From an uncultured Rhizobiaceae group bacterium (GTDB lineage Bacteria > Pseudomonadota > Alphaproteobacteria > Rhizobiales > Rhizobiaceae), in the NCBI GenBank assembly GCA_938010435.1, contig CALLUS010000037.1:1-37264 (forward strand): a stretch of DNA of 37,264 bases. Reading direction: 5' to 3'. Position numbers and translations under genes: made by a program. Below, in pieces: positions 8,340 through 17,651 of this stretch. Under the pieces are notes generated by a model. It was given only the letters and a program-made list of their open reading frames with translations. It had not been told where the DNA came from and searched no databases. How positions within the stretch are numbered: position 1 is the first letter of the stretch; each line of letters begins with the position of its first letter.

Positions 8340-9857
8340 TCATATCCTCTCTTGGGACTGATTGTGAGTTTGGGATATTGTTGCTTCTACAGCGGCTCGC
8401 CAGCCTGCGTATCTTCGTTCTCTCTCTGCATTTTCCATACGTGGCTGAAAACGATTTTGCAGTTTCCAAGAGCTCGAAAAACCATCCATGTCTGGCCAAG
8501 TGCCGCTTTGCATACCAGCCAACCATGCTGCACCGAGAGCGGTTGTTTCTAAGATGGCAGGACGGTCGATTGGAGCAGCAAGCGTGTCTGCTAGATACTG
8601 CATGGTCCAATCACTGGCGACCATGCCGCCATCGACCCTCAACACAGTGTCGTCTAGGGGCCCTTGCCAATCATTTTTCATGGCATCGACCAAGTCTTTT
8701 GTTTGGTAACAAACGGCCTCTAACGCCGCCCTTGATAACTCTCTTGGCCCTGAGTTTCGTGTAAGTCCAAAGATTGCTCCTCTAACCTCGGGCTCCCAAT
8801 ATGGCGCACCAAGTCCAGCAAATGCCGGAACCATAATAACATCTTGGCTATGATCCGCCTCAGCAGCGAGACCGCCAGTTTGAGACGCATCATCGATTAT
8901 TTGCAACCCATCACGCAGCCATTGGACAGCGGCACCTGCGATGAAAATGGATCCCTCAAGTGCATAAGTTGTTTTGCCGTTTATGCGGTAAGCAATTGTT
9001 GAAAGGAGACGGTTCTTTGATACAGCTCGATTTTCTCCCGTGTTCAACATGACAAAACAACCTGTTCCATATGTAGATTTTATCATGCCAGGTTTGAAAC
9101 AGGCCTGCCCCAGAGAAGCAGCATGTTGATCACCTGCAATCCCAAGAATGGGTATTGAAGAACCAAAAAGATCGGCAACCGTCGTCCCAAAATCATGAGC
9201 ACAATCCTCCACTGTTGGAAGCATGTTTCGTGGGACGTTAAATATCTTGAGGAGCTCGTCGTCCCACATGTTTTGCTCAATATTGAACAACAGGGTCCTA
9301 GCCGCGTTGGTTGCGTCTGTTTTATGAACAGCGCCATCAGTCAAGCGCCATAAAAGATAGGTATCGATTGTACCAAAAAGCAGTTCACCGTTTTCGGCCT
9401 TTTGGCGCGCGCCATCTACGTGATCTAGTAACCAACCGATCTTTGTGCCTGAAAAATAGGGATCAAGAAGAAGTCCTGTTTTGGTTGTGACCGTTTCTTC
9501 GAGATTGTTGGATTTTAACTCATTGCAGAAAGCTGAAGTCCTTCTGTCTTGCCAAACAATCGCATGGTGGATTGGTTTGCCAGTGGCTTTTTCCCAGACA
9601 ACTGTGGTCTCACGCTGGTTCGTGATACCAATACCGGCAATTTGGGAAGCCTCAATCTGAGCATCTGAAATAGCTTTTCTGCAAGTAGCGATCACTCCAT
9701 GCCAAATTTCTTCGACATCATGTTCCACCATTCCTGAAGCTGGAAAGTGTTGGGCGAATTCTTGTTGGCTTGACGCGATGACTGAGAAATCATTGTCAAA
9801 AACTATCGCGCGAGATGAGGTCGTGCCTTGATCAATTGCCAGAATGTAAGAAGCCAT
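8340..9857 (-). CDS. glpK: Glycerol kinase
   Basis: A 505-aa FGGY-family kinase that phosphorylates glycerol with ATP to sn-glycerol 3-phosphate, trapping it in the cytosol. The N-terminal phosphate loop [33 protein letters not shown] and the C-terminal [12 protein letters not shown] with ALGAAWLAG are all glycerol-kinase hallmarks, and length matches the about 500-aa family. ATG 9857 is preferred over ATG 9863: CTGGA then lies about 9 bases upstream instead of 3. It lies downstream of glpV behind a terminator hairpin, so it is probably expressed less than the transporter genes or from read-through. Confidence 0.97.
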   Translation of the reverse strand: MASYILAIDQGTTSSRAIVFDNDFSVIASSQQEFAQHFPASGMVEHDVEEIWHGVIATCRKAISDAQIEASQIAGIGITNQRETTVVWEKATGKPIHHAIVWQDRRTSAFCNELKSNNLEETVTTKTGLLLDPYFSGTKIGWLLDHVDGARQKAENGELLFGTIDTYLLWRLTDGAVHKTDATNAARTLLFNIEQNMWDDELLKIFNVPRNMLPTVEDCAHDFGTTVADLFGSSIPILGIAGDQHAASLGQACFKPGMIKSTYGTGCFVMLNTGENRAVSKNRLLSTIAYRINGKTTYALEGSIFIAGAAVQWLRDGLQIIDDASQTGGLAAEADHSQDVIMVPAFAGLGAPYWEPEVRGAIFGLTRNSGPRELSRAALEAVCYQTKDLVDAMKNDWQGPLDDTVLRVDGGMVASDWTMQYLADTLAAPIDRPAILETTALGAAWLAGMQSGTWPDMDGFSSSWKLQNRFQPRMENAERERRYAGWRAAVEATISQTHNQSQERI

Positions 9858-9888
9858 TTTCATATCCAGAAGTTCAGTTGGTATTCAA

Positions 9889-9926
9889 TTTTCTAAGAAA
9901 AAGGGGCCTGAGTTTCCTCAGGCCCC
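9889..9926 (-). terminator. Rho-independent terminator after glpV
   Basis: A perfect 9-bp stem (9903-9911 with 9918-9926, GGGGCCTGA/TCAGGCCCC, six-base loop) is followed on the minus strand by TTTTTCTTAG (9902-9893). It sits between glpV and glpK, so it should end or reduce transcription after the highly expressed binding-protein gene and protect its 3' end. Confidence 0.8.
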
Positions 9927-9995
9927 AAGTCAGCGCGATCATTGGCACTGTGCCGGGAGGATTTGATTGCGCTACCCGCTGTCCTAAGCAGGGAG

Positions 9996-11717
9996 TTACT
10001 TAGTCCAGCTTTTGATCAATTCGTCATAAGCAATGGTTTCGCCAGCAGGCTTTTCGTTAGCCAGTTTTGCTTTTGGCGAACCAGCTTGAGCCAGCCAGTA
10101 ATCGGCACCTTTTTCTTCGTTCAATACCGGACCAAGATCGCCCTGAACGCCTGCGCGTTCGATACGGGACAGAACTTTTTCCTGTGCTTCACAAAGACCA
10201 TCCAATGCGCCCTGTGCTGATTTAGCACCGGACATTGCATCACCAATGTTCTGCCACCAGAGCTGAGCCAGCTTTGGATAATCTGGAACATTGGTACCAG
10301 TTGGAGACCACTGTACGCGAGCTGGTGAACGGTAAAATTCGATCAAACCACCGAGCTTGTCAGCACGTTTGGTGAAGTGATCTGAGTTGATTGTGGATTC
10401 ACGAATGAATGTGAGACCAACATCAGATTTCTTCAGATCGATTGTTTTAGACGTCACAAACTGAGCATAGAGCCAAGCTGCTTTTGCACGATCAACTGGA
10501 GTTGATTCCATAAGTGTCCATGAACCAGCATCCTGGTAACCAATCTTAGTGCCTTTTTTCCAGTAAGCACCGTGCGGTGAAGGAGCCATGCGCCATTTTG
10601 GCGTACCGTCTGCGTTCATCACAGGTAGATCAGGAACCACTGTCGCGGCGGTAAAGGCTGTGTACCAGAACATTTGCTGAGCAACATTGCCCTGCGCAGG
10701 AATTGGACCAGCTTCACCAAATGTCATACCAGCAGCTTCAGGTGGAGAATACTTGTTCAGCCACTCGATAGCTTTGGTCACAGCATAAACTGCAGCAGGA
10801 GAGTTCGTTGCGCCACCACGGGCAACACAAGAACCGACTGGTTGGGACTTGTCGTTTACACGAATGCCCCACTCATCAACTGGTAGGCCGTTTGGCTCAC
10901 CAACATCACCCATACCTGCCATGGACATCCATGCATCAGTATAGCGCCAACCCAATGATGGGTCTTTTTTACCATAGTCCATGTTGCCATAGACTTTGCC
11001 TTCTACGCCAAGACGAGAAAGGTCACGGCCGGTGAAAAATTCAGCGATATCCTCATACGCTGACCAGTTCACAGGAACACCGAGATCATAGCCATATTTA
11101 GCTTTAAAATCGGCTTTGTTCTGATCGTCGTTGAACCAATCATACCGGAACCAGTATAGGTTAGCGAACTGCTGATCAGGAAGCTGATAAAGCTTGCCAT
11201 CAGGTGCAGTTGTAAACGATGTTCCGATGAAGTCGTCCACATCAAGACCAGGATTGGTGACGTCTTTACCTTCGCCAGCCATCCAATCAGTCAAGTTACG
11301 AACCTGCTTGTAGCGCCAATGCGTACCGATCAAGTCTGAATCGTTGACGTAGCCATCATAGATGTTTTCGCCAGTTTGCATTTGCGTTTGAAGCTTCTCG
11401 ACAACGTCACCTTCACCGATAAGGTCATGAGTAACCTTGATGCCTGTGATCGCGGTGAATGCAGGAGCAAGAACCTGAGACTCATATTCATGAGTACCAA
11501 TTGTCTCGGAAACCACCTTGATTTCCATGCCTGCAAAAGGCTTGGCAGCGTCGATGAACCACTGCATTTCTTTCTTTTGTTCGTCAGCGCTCAATACTGA
11601 TACGCCGGCGATTTCATCGGATAGAAATTTCTCTGCAGCTGCCATATCGGCTTGTGCAGAACCCATTCCCATCATAAGACCAGCGATAGCTGCTGATGTC
11701 AGTAGATAGTTTCGCAT
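9996..11717 (-). CDS. glpV: Glycerol ABC transporter substrate-binding protein
   Basis: A 573-aa periplasmic binding protein. The first 23 residues are a signal peptide (MRNYLLTSAAIAGLMMGMGS then AQA, cleavage near 24). The mature protein has the extracellular solute-binding family 1 build but is about 150 residues longer than maltose-type proteins, as in the rhizobial glycerol transporter. Aromatic-rich stretches (QQFANLYWFRYDWF, AYWKKGTKIGYQDAGSW) are in keeping with a polyol pocket. A strong ribosome site (GGGAGGAAT) precedes the ATG. Neighbours glpSTPQU upstream and glpK downstream support glycerol as ligand. It is followed by a terminator. Confidence 0.93.
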   Translation of the reverse strand: MRNYLLTSAAIAGLMMGMGSAQADMAAAEKFLSDEIAGVSVLSADEQKKEMQWFIDAAKPFAGMEIKVVSETIGTHEYESQVLAPAFTAITGIKVTHDLIGEGDVVEKLQTQMQTGENIYDGYVNDSDLIGTHWRYKQVRNLTDWMAGEGKDVTNPGLDVDDFIGTSFTTAPDGKLYQLPDQQFANLYWFRYDWFNDDQNKADFKAKYGYDLGVPVNWSAYEDIAEFFTGRDLSRLGVEGKVYGNMDYGKKDPSLGWRYTDAWMSMAGMGDVGEPNGLPVDEWGIRVNDKSQPVGSCVARGGATNSPAAVYAVTKAIEWLNKYSPPEAAGMTFGEAGPIPAQGNVAQQMFWYTAFTAATVVPDLPVMNADGTPKWRMAPSPHGAYWKKGTKIGYQDAGSWTLMESTPVDRAKAAWLYAQFVTSKTIDLKKSDVGLTFIRESTINSDHFTKRADKLGGLIEFYRSPARVQWSPTGTNVPDYPKLAQLWWQNIGDAMSGAKSAQGALDGLCEAQEKVLSRIERAGVQGDLGPVLNEEKGADYWLAQAGSPKAKLANEKPAGETIAYDELIKSWTK

Positions 11718-11750
11718 TTTATTCCTCCCTTAGGATTGATGCGGAGTTGA

Positions 11751-11778
11751 GGGAACGCGCGTTACAGCGTGCGTTCCC
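11751..11778 (-). other. Hairpin between glpU and glpV
   Basis: GGGAACGC (11751-11758) pairs with GCGTTCCC (11771-11778) and the stem extends inward through one G-U pair. There is no T-run on the minus strand, so it is not a terminator. It probably marks an mRNA processing or stabilising point upstream of glpV, as often seen before binding-protein genes. Confidence 0.45.
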
Positions 11779-11788
11779 GATTTTGACA

Positions 11789-12070
11789 TCACACCGTCTT
11801 GAAAACGCAGATTGCGTAGACGAATGAGATGCCGAGAGCCCACCACAAGCCAGGACCAACAAGTCCCAACCAAGCGAGATGGATAAATGCGCTGCCAAGC
11901 AGCGATATAAAGAGGCGGTCGCCCCGTGTTGTTTCAAAGCGAAGAATGCCCACGCGTGGGTTGCCACCTGGCGAATAGTACTCCCAAACACACATTGAGA
12001 TTAGGCAGCTTACAATCCCAACCCAGAAGAGAGCGGTTGGGAGCGTCCATGCCATCCAAGAAAAACTCAT
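11789..12070 (-). CDS. glpU: Small membrane protein of the glycerol transporter (DUF2160 type)
   Basis: A 93-aa protein with three hydrophobic helices (about residues 7-28, 53-72 and 74-92) and a short charged loop (ETTRGDRLF). A small protein of this kind (DUF2160) occupies the same position, between the permease and binding-protein genes, in the rhizobial glpDSTPQUV operon. It is probably an accessory subunit of the transporter, but no biochemical role can be read from sequence. It is 20 bases downstream of glpQ and 71 bases upstream of glpV. Confidence 0.85.
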   Translation of the reverse strand: MSFSWMAWTLPTALFWVGIVSCLISMCVWEYYSPGGNPRVGILRFETTRGDRLFISLLGSAFIHLAWLGLVGPGLWWALGISFVYAICVFKTV

Positions 12071-12090
12071 TTTGATACTCCTTGCGGGTT

Positions 12091-12960
12091 CTATACGCGG
12101 CCCAGGGCAAAACCCTTGGCGATGTAGTTACGGACGAAATAAATGACCAATGCACCGGGAATGATTGTCAGTACCCCTGCAGCGGCAAGCACTCCCCAAT
12201 CCACGCCAGAGGCGCCAACTGTTCTGGTCATGATTGCTGCGATTGGTTTTGCATCGGTTGTTGTCAGCGTTCTTGCAATAAGCAGTTCCACCCATGAGAA
12301 CATGAAGCAGAAGAATGCTGCTACACCGATACCTGAAGCGATAAGTGGTGTGAAAACCTTCACAAAGAACTTTGGAAATGAATAGCCATCGATATAGGCA
12401 GTTTCATCGATTTCTTTTGGAACGCCTGACATAAAGCCTTCAAGTATCCAGACAGCTAGCGGAACGTTGAAAAGGCAATGAGCAAGAGCGACCGCAATGT
12501 GAGTATCAATCAGTCCAAAGGCTGAATAGAGCTGAAAGAATGGAAGCACAAATACGGCCGCTGGCGCCATCCGGTTGGATAGAAGCCAAAAGAACATGTG
12601 TTTGTCGCCAAGAAAGCGATAGCGCGAAAATGCATAGGCAGCAGGAAGCGCAACACACAAAGATATTACGGTGTTTAAAACAACGTAGATAATCGAATTG
12701 ATATATCCGCTGTACCAAGATGGATCGCCGAAAATCACTGCATAATTTGCTAAAGTCGGATTTGCCGGTATGAGCGTGAAGCTAGACAAAATTTCTTGGT
12801 TCGTCTTGAAGCTCATATTTATGAGCCAATAGATCGGCATCATCAAAAATAGAATGTAGAGCGATGGGGCAATCCATTTGTAGTTTCGGGGTTTTGCCAA
12901 ACGGTTGCTTTCCCGAATGGCCCCATCAACCAACAAAGTTGTTGTTTGTGTAGTGGACAT
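12091..12960 (-). CDS. glpQ: Glycerol ABC transporter permease, MalG type
   Basis: A 289-aa inner-membrane permease. After a cytosolic N-terminus of about 30 residues there are about six helices. The coupling loop KEIDETAYIDGYSFPKFF has the EAA-type Gly that contacts the ATPase. AYAFSRYRFLGDKH and FFCFMFSWVELL are shared with the downstream paralogue at 6644-7462. Start and stop overlap by one base with glpP, so translation is coupled. It forms the channel with GlpP. Confidence 0.93.
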   Translation of the reverse strand: MSTTQTTTLLVDGAIRESNRLAKPRNYKWIAPSLYILFLMMPIYWLINMSFKTNQEILSSFTLIPANPTLANYAVIFGDPSWYSGYINSIIYVVLNTVISLCVALPAAYAFSRYRFLGDKHMFFWLLSNRMAPAAVFVLPFFQLYSAFGLIDTHIAVALAHCLFNVPLAVWILEGFMSGVPKEIDETAYIDGYSFPKFFVKVFTPLIASGIGVAAFFCFMFSWVELLIARTLTTTDAKPIAAIMTRTVGASGVDWGVLAAAGVLTIIPGALVIYFVRNYIAKGFALGRV

Positions 12961-13844
12961 TATTCTTCCACCTCTTCTGGTTTATCGGTTCCAACATTGC
13001 TCATCACCGTGAAGAACACGTAGCAAACGAGAAGAACGATCAATTGATAAATGAGTGACATTGCGGCAGCCGGACCAAGGTCAAATTGACCAATCGCTTG
13101 CTTCACAAGATCAATGGATAAGAAGGTCGTTGAGTTACCTGGACCGCCGCCGGTCAGAACAAATGGCTCTGTGTAAATCATGAATGAATCCATGAACCGA
13201 AGCAAAAATGCGATAATCAAAACACCTTGCATTTTTGGAAGTTGAATGAAGCGAAAGACGGACCACTTTGAAGCCCCGTCAATGCGCGCCGCTTGATAAT
13301 AAGCCTCGGGGATAGAGACCAGGCCCGCATAGCAGAGCAATACGACCAAGCTGGTCCAATGCCACACATCCATGATGATAATCGTGGCCCAGGCATCAAA
13401 AACATTGTTGGTGTAATTATAGTCAATGCCAATCGCTGACATTGTATAGCCAAGCAATCCGATGTCTCCACGCCCGAATATCTGCCAAATTGTTCCAACC
13501 ACATTCCAAGGAATGAGCAATGGGAGAGCCATCAAAACAAGACAGACTGGCACCCATGGACCCTTCTTGGGCATCGATAAAGCGATGGCAATCCCAAGCG
13601 GAATTTCGATGCAAAGGATTATGAAAGAGAACAAAAGATTGCGACCCAAGGCGTCGTGAAATCTCTCAGATCTCAGAACATCAATAAACCACTCGGTCCC
13701 AGCCCAAAAGAAAACGTTTTTGCCAAAAGTATCCTGAAACGAGTAATTGATTACCGTCATGATTGGGATTATCGCGGAAATAGCGACCAGCAAGAAAACT
13801 GGAATAACCAGTAACCAGGCCTTGTTGTTATAGGTTTTTTCCAT
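12960..13844 (-). CDS. glpP: Glycerol ABC transporter permease, MalF type
   Basis: A 294-aa permease with about six membrane helices. The EAA loop reads EAYYQAARIDGASKWSVFRF, then PKM. The MalF-type blocks FWAGTEWF, CIEIPLGIAIALSMP and LRFMDSF...GGPGNST are present. It starts 3 bases after the glpT stop and overlaps glpQ by one base. Partner permease is GlpQ; ATP hydrolysis is supplied by GlpS/GlpT. The C-terminus is acidic (EEVEE). Confidence 0.93.
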   Translation of the reverse strand: MEKTYNNKAWLLVIPVFLLVAISAIIPIMTVINYSFQDTFGKNVFFWAGTEWFIDVLRSERFHDALGRNLLFSFIILCIEIPLGIAIALSMPKKGPWVPVCLVLMALPLLIPWNVVGTIWQIFGRGDIGLLGYTMSAIGIDYNYTNNVFDAWATIIIMDVWHWTSLVVLLCYAGLVSIPEAYYQAARIDGASKWSVFRFIQLPKMQGVLIIAFLLRFMDSFMIYTEPFVLTGGGPGNSTTFLSIDLVKQAIGQFDLGPAAAMSLIYQLIVLLVCYVFFTVMSNVGTDKPEEVEE

Positions 13845-13847
13845 GAT

Positions 13848-14936
13848 CTAAGCCCCCTTCGCAGTGGATTGCGGACGGACGAGATGGTCGTTTTGATAAA
13901 TATTAATCCGTGCAGAATCGAAGGACAGCAAAGGATCAGCTGGTACGCTTTCTCCCTCATTAAGAACGACGTTCAGATCATTGCCTTCGATATTTGCGCG
14001 TACAATTTTGAAGCGACCAATATCCTCAACACCGGTTACAGTGGCCGGTAATCCTTTGCCAGAAGATTTCATCGTGACAAATTCGGGGCGAATACCAATC
14101 TCAGTTTTGCCCTCCAATTTTGCATAGGCACCTTTGAGTTTCACGGAATGAGTACCCAATTGTGCAGTAGCCCCAGTAACACTCGCCGGTATAATGTTCA
14201 TTCCCGGTGAGCCGATGAAATAGCCCACAAAGGTGTGCTGAGGTTCATCAAAGAGCTCTTCAGGTGTGCCAATTTGAACGACTTCACCCTCATACATGAC
14301 CACAACTTTGTCAGCGAAAGTCAAAGCTTCGGTCTGGTCATGCGTTACATAAATCATAGTGTGACCGAGCTGACGGTGAAGGTCTTTTAACTTAGTACGC
14401 AATTGCCATTTCATATGCGGATCAATCACCGTCAACGGCTCATCAAAAAGGATTGCATTCACATCATAACGAACCAGGCCACGTCCTAATGAAATCTTCT
14501 GTTTCTCATCTGCAGTTAGGCCCCGAGCTTTTCGGTTGGCCTTGTCACCCAGATCAAGAATATCGATCATCTCATTGACGCGTTTTGAAATTTCGTCACT
14601 TGGAACATTTCTGTTTTTCAGCGGAAATTCCAGATTTTGGCGAACCGTCATCGTGTCGTAGATCACTGGAAACTGGAAAACCTGAGCAATATTTCGCTGC
14701 TCTGGTTGGAATGTGGTGATATCGCGTCCGTCAAAGAGAATTTTCCCTTTTGAAGGAACCAAAAGACCGGAAATGATATTCAAAAGCGTCGTCTTGCCAC
14801 AGCCAGACGGGCCGAGTAGTGCGTAAGCACCGCCGTCATCCCATACGTGATCAATCTGCTTCAAAGCAAAATCTGCATCAGTTTTCGGATGCGGTAAGTA
14901 TGAATGTGCAAGTTTGTCGAGTGTAATTTGGGCCAT
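13848..14936 (-). CDS. glpT: Glycerol ABC transporter ATPase (degenerate signature motif)
   Basis: A 362-aa ABC ATPase with a C-terminal regulatory TOBE-like region from about 250. Walker A is GPSGCGKTT, the Q-loop is QVFQFP, Walker B is AILFDEP and the switch histidine is present (YVTHDQTEAL). The ABC signature, normally LSGGQ, reads LTADEKQ, and the D-loop reads LTVID. Its partner GlpS has the opposite pattern, so a GlpS-GlpT heterodimer would have one proper and one weak ATP site. The start overlaps the glpS stop by one base. It energises glycerol import and is unrelated to the MFS antiporter of the same name in E. coli. Confidence 0.92.
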   Translation of the reverse strand: MAQITLDKLAHSYLPHPKTDADFALKQIDHVWDDGGAYALLGPSGCGKTTLLNIISGLLVPSKGKILFDGRDITTFQPEQRNIAQVFQFPVIYDTMTVRQNLEFPLKNRNVPSDEISKRVNEMIDILDLGDKANRKARGLTADEKQKISLGRGLVRYDVNAILFDEPLTVIDPHMKWQLRTKLKDLHRQLGHTMIYVTHDQTEALTFADKVVVMYEGEVVQIGTPEELFDEPQHTFVGYFIGSPGMNIIPASVTGATAQLGTHSVKLKGAYAKLEGKTEIGIRPEFVTMKSSGKGLPATVTGVEDIGRFKIVRANIEGNDLNVVLNEGESVPADPLLSFDSARINIYQNDHLVRPQSTAKGA

Positions 14937-16015
14937 TATGCCGCTCCCACGGTTGGCGCGGAAACGAGAGCATCTTGTCCGTCAAAAATGAAAAATTTTG
15001 TTGGATCTAGGTAGACTGGAATCTTGTCACCAATTTCAACTCTGTGAACTCCATGGGTCAATACAACCATTTTGAGGTCATCTTCACTGACATGAACAAA
15101 TGTCTCTGAACCCGCTATCTCGGTTGTTGATACAGTTGCTTCGACTTTCAGTGTCTTGCCAGCAGGCTTTTTAAGCATCACGTGGTGCGGCCTAACGCCA
15201 ATGCTGTAATTGCCATCAGCCAGACCAATGAGACCTTCAGGACAGGGAGTGGCTCCCTGAGAGAAAACAAATTCCGCACCCTGCTTACGCGTGGAAATAA
15301 TATTCATGGGCGGGTCAGAAAAAGTTTGAGCCGTCACCAGATTTGCTGGAGAATTGTGAACATCGATAGTCGGCCCAAACTGAGAAACCTGACCTTCATG
15401 CAATGTGGCGGTATCACCACCAAGCAACAAAGCTTCTTGAGGCTCTGTTGTAGCATAAACAAAAATAGCACCTGTTTCGGCAAAAATGCGAGGAAGTTCG
15501 ATGCGAAGTTCTTCACGAAGTTTATAGTCCAAGTTTGCAAGTGGCTCATCGAGCAGAACCAATTCAGCACCCTTCACCAAGGCTCGCGCCAATGCTGTAC
15601 GCTGTTGCTGGCCACCTGACAGGTTGAGAACTGTGCGATCAAGATAGGGGGTCAATTTCATCAGTTTGGCAGCTTCCCGAACCTTCATATCTATTGATTG
15701 GTCATCGACGCGCGCAACGCGCAAAGGTGATGCTATGTTTTCGTAGACGGTAAATGCCGGGTAATTGATAAATTGCTGATAGACCATCGCAACATTGCGC
15801 TTCTGAACAGGCGTTTTCAGCACACTCCCGCCATTCATAAGTATGTCGCCCTCCGTTGGGCGATCAAGGCCTGCCATCAATCGCATCAAGGATGTTTTGC
15901 CAGATAGAGTCGGCCCCAAAAGGACATTCAATGAACCCTTTTCCAACTTCAAAGACACATCTTTAATGTGAAAGGCATTTCCAACCTTTTTGCTCACATT
16001 TCTTAATTCTAACAC
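14936..16015 (-). CDS. glpS: Glycerol ABC transporter ATPase (switch histidine replaced)
   Basis: A 359-aa ABC ATPase with a C-terminal TOBE-like region. Walker A is GPTLSGKTS, the Q-loop is MVYQQF, the signature LSGGQQQRTALARAL is canonical, and Walker B is LVLLDEP with a normal D-loop (LANLD). The H-loop, normally TH(D/E)QxEA, reads TTEPQEA, so the catalytic switch His is a Thr. The start is GTG 16015 with GGGGAA about 7 bases upstream, 11 bases after the glpD stop. It pairs with GlpT under GlpP/GlpQ. Confidence 0.92.
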   Translation of the reverse strand: MLELRNVSKKVGNAFHIKDVSLKLEKGSLNVLLGPTLSGKTSLMRLMAGLDRPTEGDILMNGGSVLKTPVQKRNVAMVYQQFINYPAFTVYENIASPLRVARVDDQSIDMKVREAAKLMKLTPYLDRTVLNLSGGQQQRTALARALVKGAELVLLDEPLANLDYKLREELRIELPRIFAETGAIFVYATTEPQEALLLGGDTATLHEGQVSQFGPTIDVHNSPANLVTAQTFSDPPMNIISTRKQGAEFVFSQGATPCPEGLIGLADGNYSIGVRPHHVMLKKPAGKTLKVEATVSTTEIAGSETFVHVSEDDLKMVVLTHGVHRVEIGDKIPVYLDPTKFFIFDGQDALVSAPTVGAA

Positions 16016-16026
16016 TTATTGTTCCC

Positions 16027-17565
16027 CTATTCCGCAGCTTGGGAGGAAGAAGCGGACTTGTCCCGCATCCACTCATCAAGTGCCAAAATTTCATCTTTAC
16101 CAAGGCGTATGCCCAATTTTGATCTACGCCATACGACGTCATCGGCGCACTCTGCCCATTCATTTTTGATGAGGTAATTAACCTCACGTTCGGTCAGAGT
16201 GCCGCCGAAATCGACCCCCATATCTTCCAGTGAACTCGCCCCTTGCATGAGCAACCAAGCTCGGGTCCCATATGAGCGCACAAGTCTTTCAGCTAATGGC
16301 AATTGCAAAAATGAAAATTCAGATTTCAGTTTGGCCACCAGAATATCAAAGTCCGAAACGGCAAAATCACCGCCCGGTAGATGAGAATGAGCAGTCCAGG
16401 ATGCCTTGCGCGCCCCGATCAACTCTTCAATTTTTTCCAACATGGATTCGGATAATTTGCGATAGGTCGTGATCTTACCGCCAAATATATTGATCGCTGA
16501 AGGCTCGCTCGTGCCACCATCTACGCGTAATACATAGTCGCGAGTAGCTTCTTGAGCTGCAGTTGCACCATCATCATAAAGAGGTCGGACGCCGGAATAG
16601 CTCCAAACCATATCTTCTGGCTTCACCGGCTCTTTGAAATATTCACTTGCTGCAGAACAAAGGTAATCAACTTCCTTGTCAGAAATTTTCACATCGGAAG
16701 GATCACCATTATAATCTTGATCAGTGGTACCAATGAGTGTGTAGTCTTGCTCGTAAGGCAAGGCAAAGATTATGCGGTTGTCGGCGTTTTGAAATATATA
16801 GGCGCGATCGTGAGAATGAAGTTTTGGGACGACAATGTGACTGCCTTGAACCAATCTTACATTTTTTGAACTGTTGCTCCCAAAAGCTTGCCCGAGAACT
16901 TTATCGACCCACGGCCCGGCTGCATTCACAATTAAACGAGCCCTGTGCTCCGCTGTTTCACCGTTGCGAAGATTTTTTGTCGTGATAATCCAAAGATCAT
17001 TAGCCTTTCGCACATTTACAACTTGTGTGTGCGTTTCAACAACCGCCCCGCGCTCTTGAGCATCCTTTGCGTTCAAAACCACGAGCCGAGCATCATTCAC
17101 CCAGCAATCCGAATACTCAAACCCTTTCGAAAACATCGGCTTCAGCGGCTTGCCGACAGCTGCAGTTTTCATATTTACCGAAGTCGTGCCCTGCAACAAT
17201 TTGCGCTTGCCAATATGGTCATACAGAAACAGCCCTAAACGCAGCAACCAGGCTGGACGCATCGACTTGTGATGAGGCAATACAAAGCGCATAGGCCAAA
17301 TTATATGTGGCGCAGATTTCAGAAGAACTTCCCGCTCGCTCAAGGCCTCTCGAACCAATCGGAACTCATAGTGCTCCAAGTAACGCAAACCACCATGTAT
17401 GAGTTTGGATGACCAAGAGGAGGTCCCACTGGCTAGATCATTCATCTCAGCCAAGCGCACAGAATATCCACGTCCTACAGCATCACGTGCGATACCACAG
17501 CCGTTTATTCCTCCGCCAATGACGAAAATATCTGACACTTCTGACAATGCTTCCTCCCAGGACAT
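16027..17565 (-). CDS. glpD: Aerobic glycerol-3-phosphate dehydrogenase
   Basis: A 512-aa FAD enzyme of the membrane-associated DAO family. It oxidises sn-glycerol 3-phosphate to DHAP and passes electrons to quinone. FVIGGGINGCGIARDA near 13-28 is the FAD Rossmann motif; SGTSSWSSKLIHGGLRYLE is the family signature following it. The C-terminal domain (LVRSYGTRAW, YLIKNEWAECADDVVWRRSK) is also typical. GGGAG lies 3 bases before the ATG. It is the first structural gene after glpR, 86 bases downstream, and that gap contains a promoter-like region with repeated operator half-sites. Confidence 0.96.
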   Translation of the reverse strand: MSWEEALSEVSDIFVIGGGINGCGIARDAVGRGYSVRLAEMNDLASGTSSWSSKLIHGGLRYLEHYEFRLVREALSEREVLLKSAPHIIWPMRFVLPHHKSMRPAWLLRLGLFLYDHIGKRKLLQGTTSVNMKTAAVGKPLKPMFSKGFEYSDCWVNDARLVVLNAKDAQERGAVVETHTQVVNVRKANDLWIITTKNLRNGETAEHRARLIVNAAGPWVDKVLGQAFGSNSSKNVRLVQGSHIVVPKLHSHDRAYIFQNADNRIIFALPYEQDYTLIGTTDQDYNGDPSDVKISDKEVDYLCSAASEYFKEPVKPEDMVWSYSGVRPLYDDGATAAQEATRDYVLRVDGGTSEPSAINIFGGKITTYRKLSESMLEKIEELIGARKASWTAHSHLPGGDFAVSDFDILVAKLKSEFSFLQLPLAERLVRSYGTRAWLLMQGASSLEDMGVDFGGTLTEREVNYLIKNEWAECADDVVWRRSKLGIRLGKDEILALDEWMRDKSASSSQAAE

Positions 17566-17597
17566 CAGCTCCCAGCTGTGTCCACTTATTGGAACAA

Positions 17598-17629
17598 AAC
17601 ATATGAAAATAAAACGAATGTCAAACGAA
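17598..17629 (-). promoter_or_regulatory. Putative glpD promoter with GlpR half-sites
   Basis: On the minus strand TTCGTTT occurs at 17629-17623 and again at 17618-17612, exactly 11 bases apart (one helical turn). A TTGACA (17624-17619) lies between and overlaps the first. TATGTT follows after 15 bases, a short but possible -10. DeoR-family regulators often bind TTCG-containing repeats, so this is a fair candidate for the glycerol operator. Prediction only. Confidence 0.45.
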
Positions 17630-17651
17630 AAATTTCGAATCTGCCGGTTTT

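Noticed and set aside
8378-8764. 128-aa plus-strand ORF inside glpK
   Set aside because: It is fully within a strongly conserved gene on the other strand and has no recognisable domain.
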